A DNA stretch of 5,523 bases from Treponemataceae bacterium. GTDB taxonomy: Bacteria > Spirochaetota > Spirochaetia > Treponematales > Treponemataceae. Shown piece after piece: positions 1 through 4,365 of this stretch. The stretch spans positions 1 through 5,523 of the forward strand of contig JAILRX010000033.1 of NCBI GenBank assembly GCA_024697985.1. Direction: 5' to 3'. The notes under the pieces were generated by a model that was given only the letters and a program-made list of their open reading frames with translations, was not told the DNA's origin and searched no databases. Both the position numbers and the translations under genes were made by a program. Each line of letters opens with the position of its first letter. The first letter of the stretch is position 1.

Positions 1-626
1 ATTCAGTTCTTCAGGACTGCTACAAGTTTTTGGATGACAATCCTGGAGAAACAATAATTTTCGTTGCTAAAAAAGATCACGGAGATCAGACGATTGCTGA
101 ATTCCAGGAGAAACTCAGTTCTTACATTGATGAAAATCCTGAAAAATGGTTTACCGAAAACCGGATTCCTCAGTTGGTCGAAGTTCGTGGAAAACTTGTT
201 CTTGCAAGACGATACGAAAACGAAGCTGCTTTCCGGGATGAAAAATCAGGCTTGAATCTTGTCTGGACTGAACAGGGCAATCACGAAATTGCAGAAATCA
301 GCTACGAGGCTAACGAACAGAAAAACGGGCTTGAAATTTGCATTCAGGACAGATACAAGTACGATGCTGATGACAAATGGGATGCTTTTACGAGCGCCCT
401 CGACAATGTTTTGCTTTCGGCTGAAAAAGCAGATTCATCAGACATCTACATAACTTTCTTGAGCACAAACGGAGATACGAAATTCGGTCATCCGATAAAG
501 TATGCGATTCCGTTGAACAAAAAGTTGTGGGCATACGAAATGCAGCCGGGCAAAAATTACGGTTGGATTATTCTAGACTATGCCACAACAGAACTTGCTC
601 AGAAAATTTATATGACAAACTTTTAA
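1..626 (+). CDS. Phosphatidylinositol-specific phospholipase C (PI-PLC X-domain type), 5' end missing
   Basis: The gene enters from the left edge; the first complete codon is at 3, giving 207 residues up to the TAA at 624-626. Bacterial PI-PLCs cleave phosphatidylinositol (or its glycan anchors) to diacylglycerol and a cyclic inositol phosphate, usually outside the cell. Visible hallmarks run in family order: VLQDCYKFLDDNPGETII near the start, then NRIPQLVEVRGKLVLARRY, an IQDRYKY segment (D at 348-350, Y at 354-356), ITFLSTNG followed by GHPIKYA, and a C-terminal GWIILDYA...IYMTNF. The D-x-Y in QDRYK plausibly matches the substrate-contacting Asp-x-Tyr (D198/Y200) of the Bacillus cereus enzyme; this alignment is from memory. 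The catalytic histidines and any signal peptide would lie upstream and cannot be checked. Family enzymes are about 300 residues, so roughly 100 are missing. A TTG at 30 is an internal Leu codon, not the start. The stop abuts that of the convergent HAD gene. Confidence 0.87.
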   Translation, partial: SVLQDCYKFLDDNPGETIIFVAKKDHGDQTIAEFQEKLSSYIDENPEKWFTENRIPQLVEVRGKLVLARRYENEAAFRDEKSGLNLVWTEQGNHEIAEISYEANEQKNGLEICIQDRYKYDADDKWDAFTSALDNVLLSAEKADSSDIYITFLSTNGDTKFGHPIKYAIPLNKKLWAYEMQPGKNYGWIILDYATTELAQKIYMTNF

Positions 627-1316
627 TTAATATCCGGCAAAGGCGTAAGTGGCAAGAGATGTAATTTTTGCCCAGTCATTGCTGGAAAACTCGTCCTGAA
701 TGGCCGCGACTGCAAATCCTGCATTCACGGCCGTTTTTGTTGCCAGAAGCACGTCTTCAAAAACAATCGTGTCGTTGATTGACCCGCCCAAAGCTTTTGC
801 AGCCTCGATGTAAATGTCCGGCCTGTCTTTTGAAGTGTTCATCTGCGTGCAGGTAAAAATCCCGTCAAAATATCGGTCGATTTGCAGTCGCTCAAGTGCC
901 AGCTTTACGAGCGGTATGTCGTTCGAGGTGGCGATGGCGCAGTTAAGGCCGCGTTCCTTGAGGCCCTGCAAAAATTCGGCGGCACCGTCTTTCAGCGGAA
1001 TCGAGGTTTTGTATGCGCCTTCGACAACGCCTTCAACTCCGTATAGAATTTCCTGAATCGAAAGTTTTGGTGTATAGGTTTTCTGTATATATTCAGCGCC
1101 CTTTATCAGACTTAAATTGAAAAGTACGTCATTCAGATTTGCCTCTGCATCAATCCCCAATGACTTCAGAAAGTTCCGGGCTGAATCGTGCCAGACCGGC
1201 ATGGAATCAATCAGCGTGCCGTCAAGATCGAAAACGACGTGTTTATATTTTGAGCAGATTTCGTCCAGATAGTCGCGGGCAAACAATGCATAAGTTTTTA
1301 CAAATTTTTCATCCAT
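627..1316 (-). CDS. HAD-superfamily hydrolase, subfamily IA (beta-phosphoglucomutase/phosphatase-like)
   Basis: A 229-residue protein, probably a cytoplasmic phosphatase or phosphomutase acting on a small phosphorylated metabolite; the substrate cannot be told from sequence. All four HAD motifs are present. Motif I is VVFDLDGT, with nucleophile D30 and acid/base D32. Motif II is CAIATSN, with T130 at the Ser/Thr position. Motif III is Lys163 in TSKDRPDIY. Motif IV is VFEDVLLATKTAVNAG, with Mg-binding E187 and D188. The stretch between motifs I and II (about 38-110) is a helical C1 cap as in beta-PGM and phosphoglycolate phosphatases. About 25 residues precede motif I, longer than the usual handful. 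ATG 1314-1316 is the only ATG that keeps motif I intact. No Shine-Dalgarno precedes it; a -10-like TATATT ends 7 nt upstream, hinting at a leaderless mRNA. It is divergent from the acyl-CoA ligase across a shared palindrome and convergent, with no gap, on the PI-PLC gene. Confidence 0.9.
   Translation of the reverse strand: MDEKFVKTYALFARDYLDEICSKYKHVVFDLDGTLIDSMPVWHDSARNFLKSLGIDAEANLNDVLFNLSLIKGAEYIQKTYTPKLSIQEILYGVEGVVEGAYKTSIPLKDGAAEFLQGLKERGLNCAIATSNDIPLVKLALERLQIDRYFDGIFTCTQMNTSKDRPDIYIEAAKALGGSINDTIVFEDVLLATKTAVNAGFAVAAIQDEFSSNDWAKITSLATYAFAGY
699..738 (+). terminator. Candidate rightward intrinsic terminator for the PI-PLC mRNA, inside the HAD gene
   Basis: The segment can fold into a long hairpin. 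GGCCG (702-706) pairs with CGGCC (728-732), extended outward by a T-G wobble and A-T pairs (699-701 with 733-735). After a C/A mismatch it continues inward with GA/TC (708-709 with 725-726), then after a C/T mismatch with TGCA (711-714 with 720-723; the last A714 pairs T720), leaving a 5-nt loop. It is followed directly by TTTTT (734-738). It lies about 75-110 nt past the PI-PLC stop on the coding strand of that gene, within the 3' end of the opposing HAD gene. The U-tract is short and the stem imperfect, so confidence is moderate. Confidence 0.5.
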
Positions 1317-1323
1317 ATAGATA

Positions 1324-1352
1324 AATATATCTGTACTGATAAAAATTGACTA
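1324..1352 (-). promoter_or_regulatory. Candidate promoter for the HAD gene
   Basis: On the minus strand, TAGTCA (1352-1347, 4/6 to the -35 consensus) is separated by exactly 17 bp from TATATT (1329-1324, 5/6 to the -10 consensus). The predicted transcription start falls at about 1316-1318, on or next to the ATG, so the transcript would be leaderless or nearly so. The -35 lies wholly inside the 15-bp palindrome at 1346-1360. The region is AT-rich, which raises the chance of fortuitous hexamers. Confidence 0.45.
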
Positions 1353-1360
1353 CTAGTCAA
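1346..1360. promoter_or_regulatory. Perfect 15-bp palindrome, probable repressor operator between divergent promoters
   Basis: TTGACTA-C-TAGTCAA is a perfect inverted repeat with 7-bp arms and one central base, flanked by A-runs on both sides. Size and symmetry suit a homodimeric winged-helix (MarR-like) or TetR-like regulator. It covers the predicted -35 elements of both the HAD promoter (1347-1352) and the ligase promoter (1354-1359), so binding there should repress both genes. The regulator is not encoded in this window. A fatty-acid or acyl-CoA-responsive repressor would make sense given the ligase, but that is inference. Confidence 0.6.
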
Positions 1361-1382
1361 AAAAATAATTAAATGCTATAAA
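1354..1382 (+). promoter_or_regulatory. Candidate promoter for the acyl-CoA ligase gene (extended -10)
   Basis: TAGTCA (1354-1359, 4/6) is followed after 17 bp by TATAAA (1377-1382, 5/6), with an extended -10 TGC at 1374-1376 directly before it. Transcription would start near 1389 and give a leader of about 56 nt before the ATG at 1445. The -35 is inside the palindrome at 1346-1360. The element is the exact mirror image of the HAD promoter about base 1353. Confidence 0.55.
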
Positions 1383-1390
1383 TATTAAAG

Positions 1391-1417
1391 TTGACAAAAA
1401 AACGAAATTCGTAAAAA
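1391..1417 (+). promoter_or_regulatory. Alternative, weaker promoter candidate for the ligase
   Basis: A consensus -35 TTGACA sits at 1391-1396, but the best following -10, TAAAAA (1412-1417, 4/6), is only 15 bp away, and the 17-bp position reads AAAATG. It is listed because the -35 is perfect; the extended -10 promoter just upstream looks better. Confidence 0.2.
1402..1412. promoter_or_regulatory. Short palindrome in the ligase leader
   Basis: ACGAA-A-TTCGT is a perfect inverted repeat with 5-bp arms and one central base. It lies about 13-23 nt downstream of the predicted ligase transcription start, where a second operator could act as a roadblock. It is short enough to arise by chance in AT-rich DNA. 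Confidence 0.25.
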
Positions 1418-1434
1418 TGAAAAGATGTCTACAC

Positions 1435-1441
1435 AGGGGGA
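1435..1441 (+). promoter_or_regulatory. Ribosome binding site of the acyl-CoA ligase
   Basis: AGGGGGA ends 3 nt before the ATG at 1445. It is purine-rich and resembles AGGAGG, with tight spacing. It fixes the ligase start and is the only convincing Shine-Dalgarno among the four gene starts in the window. Confidence 0.75.
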
Positions 1442-1444
1442 TTT

Positions 1445-3361
1445 ATGTATCAGACATTACCGCAGATTATCCGGGATATGAAAAACGCGCATCCGGATGT
1501 TGCAGCACAATATTCAAAAAATGAAGCTAAGGAATTTGAACCGGTAAGTTTTTCAGAACTTTGGGAAACACAACTTAACGTAGCTGCAGGTTTGCAGAAA
1601 CTTGGCGTTAAACGCGGTGATCATGTAGGTCTTATTTCCGATAACCGAAAAGAATGGCAGCAGTCAAGTATGGGTATCATGTCGCTCGGTGCAGCTGATG
1701 TTCCACGTGGATGTGATGCAAGCGAAAAAGACCTTGCATATATTCTTTCTTTCGCAGACTGTTCAGTTGTAATCACAGAAAATTCAAATCAGGTTTTGAA
1801 AATCATGAATTCAAAGGATAAGATGCCTCAGTTAAAAATTCTTATCGTTTTTGAAGAAATCACAGATGAAGCAGCAGCCGTAGCCAAAAAAGGCGGCGTT
1901 GAAATCATGCCATTTGCTAAAGTAGTTGCTGATGGATGCGAATGGCGAAAGAGCCACGAAGGTGCAATGGAAGCCGAAGTTGAAAAGGGAACCGGCGAAG
2001 ATGTATGTACAATCATCTTTACTTCTGGAACAACAGGTGAACCAAAGGGCGTAATGCTTATGCACAGAAACTTCATCGCACAGCTCGGACAGCTCGATGA
2101 TAAAGACAACATCTACTGTCAGCCAGGCGACAAATGTCTGTGCGTACTTCCAGTTTGGCACGTTTTTGAACGTCTTTGTGAATATGTAATCCTTTCTCAG
2201 GCAAGCGCATTGTGCTATTCAAAACCAGTTGGATCAATCTTGATTGCCGACCTTGCAAAAATCAATCCGCAGATTTTCCCAGCAGTTCCTCGAGTTTTCG
2301 AAGCTCTGTATGACGGAATTTATCGTGCAATGAAAAAGACAGGCGGAGCAACATTTGCCGCATTCAAATTTTTCGTAGCAGTTGGAAAATTCAACCGACG
2401 ACTCGACCGCCATATGTTCAGAAAACAGGCTCGAAACGGATATGACTTCATCATCTGCAAATGGATTGCCTTCATCATTCCTTACCTTTTGACATTGCCT
2501 CTCTATAAATTGGGCGACAAGCTTGTATTCAGCAAGATCCGTGCAAAGATGGGAACAGGTTTCCACATCGGTGTTTCTGGTGGTGGAGCTCTTCCTCCGG
2601 CAATTGATGAATTCTTCTGGACAGTTGGAATCACACTTTTGGAAGGTTACGGACTTACAGAAACAGCTCCAGTTGTTGCAGTTCGTCAGAACACAAAACC
2701 GGTTTTTGGAACAATCGGCCGATGCTTGAAATGCCTCGAAATCCGTGTTGTTGATGATGACGGAAATGTTGTTAAAAATGGTGTTCGTGGTGAACTTCAG
2801 GTTAAAGGTCCTACAGTAATGAAAGGTTATTACAAACGAGATGACCTTACAGAAAAAGTTATCGATAAGGACGGATGGTTCAGCACAGGTGATATCGCAT
2901 TCCTTACAGTAAACGATGAAATCTGTCTGCGTGGTCGAAAGAAGGACACAATCGTTTTGCGTGGTGGTGAAAACGTAGAACCTCTTCCACTTGAAATGAA
3001 GCTTTCTGAATCACATTACATCGGAACAGCAGTAGTTGTTGGTCAGGATGAAAGACAGCTTGGTGCGCTCATCATTCCTGCAAAAGAAGAAATCGAGACT
3101 TTCGCAAAAGAAAACAACATCATCTACAACGATTATGAAGAACTCTGCCAGTCACAAGAAATTCGTTCATTGCTTGAAGGTGAAATTTCAACATTGATTA
3201 ACAAGAAAACAGGTTTCAGACCTTTCGAAATCATCGGAAATTTTGCAATTCTTACAAAAGACTTTGAAGTCGGCGTAGAACTTTCTGCAAAACAGGAAAT
3301 CATGAGATATCGAATCAATGAAATCTATGCAAAAGAAATCAAAAAGCTTTTTGCTGAGTGA
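1445..3361 (+). CDS. Long-chain fatty acid-CoA ligase (AMP-forming, ANL superfamily)
   Basis: A complete 638-residue enzyme, the usual length for long-chain acyl-CoA synthetases of the COG1022 type. These adenylate a fatty acid with ATP and transfer it to CoA, activating exogenous or recycled fatty acids for phospholipid synthesis or other use. Motifs in order: P-loop FTSGTTGEPKG (about 192-202); PVWHVFERL (236-244), the family form of the acid-binding motif; SGGGALPP (378-385); the adenine-binding EGYGLTET (400-407); GWFSTGD (477-483) with the ribose-binding Asp; and hinge LRGRKKD (495-501). A hydrophobic stretch at about 339-354 may help membrane association. The C-terminal position that normally holds the adenylation lysine reads ELSAKQEIMR (612-621), so the lysine is shifted or replaced. 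Thr codons are almost all ACA (26 of 29), unlike neighbouring genes, suggesting strong expression. Transcribed alone from a promoter overlapped by a palindrome; terminated by a hairpin inside the convergent peptidase gene. Confidence 0.95.
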   Translation: MYQTLPQIIRDMKNAHPDVAAQYSKNEAKEFEPVSFSELWETQLNVAAGLQKLGVKRGDHVGLISDNRKEWQQSSMGIMSLGAADVPRGCDASEKDLAYILSFADCSVVITENSNQVLKIMNSKDKMPQLKILIVFEEITDEAAAVAKKGGVEIMPFAKVVADGCEWRKSHEGAMEAEVEKGTGEDVCTIIFTSGTTGEPKGVMLMHRNFIAQLGQLDDKDNIYCQPGDKCLCVLPVWHVFERLCEYVILSQASALCYSKPVGSILIADLAKINPQIFPAVPRVFEALYDGIYRAMKKTGGATFAAFKFFVAVGKFNRRLDRHMFRKQARNGYDFIICKWIAFIIPYLLTLPLYKLGDKLVFSKIRAKMGTGFHIGVSGGGALPPAIDEFFWTVGITLLEGYGLTETAPVVAVRQNTKPVFGTIGRCLKCLEIRVVDDDGNVVKNGVRGELQVKGPTVMKGYYKRDDLTEKVIDKDGWFSTGDIAFLTVNDEICLRGRKKDTIVLRGGENVEPLPLEMKLSESHYIGTAVVVGQDERQLGALIIPAKEEIETFAKENNIIYNDYEELCQSQEIRSLLEGEISTLINKKTGFRPFEIIGNFAILTKDFEVGVELSAKQEIMRYRINEIYAKEIKKLFAE

Positions 3362-3376
3362 GTTTGATAAGGCGGA

Positions 3377-4315
3377 TTAAAAAGGACGGTGGTTCATCAT
3401 ATAGATGACTTCGGGATGATATTCAAAATGCATATTGTCCCAAAGCTCCCACTTTCCGCCCCAGACAAAACCTTCGCTTTCAAAGATGGCTATCACTTTA
3501 TCAGGTGGAAGCCATCTTTTTTTTATGTCCTGAATTACCCAGTCGTCGTCGTAAAAGCCCTTTGTCCATCGCCAGTAAACCTGCTTGTGTCTTGCTGATG
3601 GAGACTGGTCGATGTAGTCGATGCTGAGTCCCCAGCTGTGCGATGAGCGCTGAAACGAATCGCGGATTTCCCGCCAGTTGTAGCCGGTTACTTCATGCGG
3701 ATTTTCAACGAAGCGTTTTACTTTTGGATCGGTGAGTGCGGCCTGATTCAATTTTGCATCAACATTCTGGACTGCGGAACGGATTTTATAGTGCACGGTG
3801 ATTCGCTGCCCGAGTAAAGTTACCCTGGCAAGATTCTGCTCGGTATCAAGCTGATTTGCCGCGTCGTAAATGAAATTTTGGATAGGCTCGAATCCAGGCT
3901 TTTTGTTGAGCCTTCGGTTTTCAGTGCGGCCCTGCTGAATGATTACCTGGACCATTGTCGGAGAAAACTCTGAAACTTTAGGCATCGTTTTCGGATAGGA
4001 TTCCTTGCAAAGAGGCGCATAATCAGAATAAGAGTCGATTTCATTTTTTGGAACGAACCGGCCTTCAATATAGAAGAATCTTTCTGTTCTTTTTCCATCA
4101 GTCAAATCGATGTAGCGGATGTTTTTTGAATCGATGCCGCATCCACGGTAATTTTTCGGGAAACATTCCTTCATTGCATTATTGAAATTGGTAAAATAGG
4201 CAATCTGGGCGATTTGCGCGACTCGTTCGGCCTGTAATGGTTTTGGATTTTTTGCATATATCGAAATCAGGCAAAGCAGGATGAGCGTGCAATAAGCAGG
4301 AATTTTTTTCATCAT
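3377..4315 (-). CDS. Exported M15-family peptidase (peptidoglycan endopeptidase/carboxypeptidase, CwlK/VanY-like)
   Basis: A 312-residue protein, predicted to be exported and to cut the peptide part of peptidoglycan. The N-terminus has KK then a hydrophobic core (about 6-20) ending SIYA, a good signal peptidase I site before KNPKP. The zinc site is clear at the C-terminal end: SSHSWGLSID gives H226 and D233, and WDNMHFEY gives D293 and H296. The H-(7)-D and D-(3)-H spacings match those of M15C enzymes such as phage endolysin Ply500, where the second Asp is catalytic. GGKWELWDNMHFE is typical of the L-Ala-D-Glu endopeptidase branch, but a D,D-carboxypeptidase is possible. Residues about 25-205 show no domain I recognise. 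Start: two consecutive ATGs (4313-4315 and 4310-4312), both just before the signal peptide; there is no Shine-Dalgarno, and a consensus TATAAT ends 4 nt upstream of the first. Converges on the ligase with 15 bp between stops. Confidence 0.87.
   Translation of the reverse strand: MMKKIPAYCTLILLCLISIYAKNPKPLQAERVAQIAQIAYFTNFNNAMKECFPKNYRGCGIDSKNIRYIDLTDGKRTERFFYIEGRFVPKNEIDSYSDYAPLCKESYPKTMPKVSEFSPTMVQVIIQQGRTENRRLNKKPGFEPIQNFIYDAANQLDTEQNLARVTLLGQRITVHYKIRSAVQNVDAKLNQAALTDPKVKRFVENPHEVTGYNWREIRDSFQRSSHSWGLSIDYIDQSPSARHKQVYWRWTKGFYDDDWVIQDIKKRWLPPDKVIAIFESEGFVWGGKWELWDNMHFEYHPEVIYMMNHRPF
3482..3524 (+). terminator. Strong rightward intrinsic terminator for the ligase mRNA, embedded in the M15 peptidase gene
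   Basis: AAAGATGGCT (3482-3491) pairs perfectly with AGCCATCTTT (3510-3519) over 10 bp. Inside, after an A/A mismatch and a T-G wobble, CAC (3494-3496) pairs GTG (3505-3507), leaving an 8-nt loop. The stem runs into eight T residues (3517-3524). It is oriented for rightward transcription only: leftward, the stem is followed by GAAAGC with no U-tract. It begins about 120 nt past the ligase stop, and on the other strand encodes KKRWLPPDKVIAIF of the peptidase, so the ligase 3' tail (about 160 nt) is mostly antisense to that gene. Confidence 0.8.
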
Positions 4316-4319
4316 ATTG

Positions 4320-4348
4320 ATTATACAGATTTGACCCTGTCTTTGCTA
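4320..4348 (-). promoter_or_regulatory. Candidate promoter for the M15 peptidase
   Basis: A perfect -10 TATAAT lies at 4325-4320 on the minus strand. The position 17 bp upstream reads TAGCAA (4348-4343), only 3/6 to the -35 consensus, so activity may depend on an activator or on the -10 itself. Transcription would start within the ATGATG pair, giving a leaderless mRNA. It overlaps the divergent AI-2E-family promoter. Confidence 0.5.
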
Positions 4349-4359
4349 GGATATATAAT
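4331..4359 (+). promoter_or_regulatory. Strong sigma-70-type promoter for the AI-2E-family gene
   Basis: TTGACC (4331-4336, 5/6) and a perfect TATAAT (4354-4359) are separated by 17 bp. This is the best promoter match in the window. Only six bases separate the -10 from the ATG at 4366, so the expected start site is at or beside the initiation codon. It overlaps the promoter of the divergent peptidase, so RNA polymerase probably cannot occupy both at once. Confidence 0.75.
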
Positions 4360-4365
4360 AAATTC

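Noticed and set aside
500..536. Inverted repeat GTATGC / GCATAC with a 25-nt spacer near the end of the PI-PLC gene
   Set aside because: Six-bp arms with a long AT-rich loop and only TTT after the stem on the minus strand; expected by chance and inside coding sequence.
1828..2566. Several open frames on the minus strand inside the ligase (about 61-110 codons)
   Set aside because: They overlap a strongly conserved enzyme, lack ribosome binding sites and promoters, and encode compositionally odd peptides; they are shadows of the ligase codon pattern.
3256..3271. Small hairpin GACTT-TG-AAGTC preceded by AAAA, which on the minus strand would be a stem followed by TTTT
   Set aside because: The stem is only 4-5 bp and the T-run four bases; too weak to call as the leftward terminator of the peptidase.
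3340..3353. Perfect 14-bp palindrome CAAAAAGCTTTTTG at the end of the ligase, a possible leftward terminator for the peptidase
   Set aside because: It has no loop and can form only a weak AT stem; it is explained by Lys-Lys-Leu-Phe codons in an AT-rich gene. I found no convincing leftward terminator for the peptidase.
4268..4315. Lipoprotein signal in the peptidase (Cys15 after TLILL)
   Set aside because: No small residue precedes the Cys as in a lipobox, and the hydrophobic core continues past it to a better signal peptidase I site after SIYA.
4325..4340. ACAG-N8-CTGT inverted repeat between the divergent peptidase and permease promoters
   Set aside because: Arms of four bases are too short to distinguish from chance; not offered as an operator.
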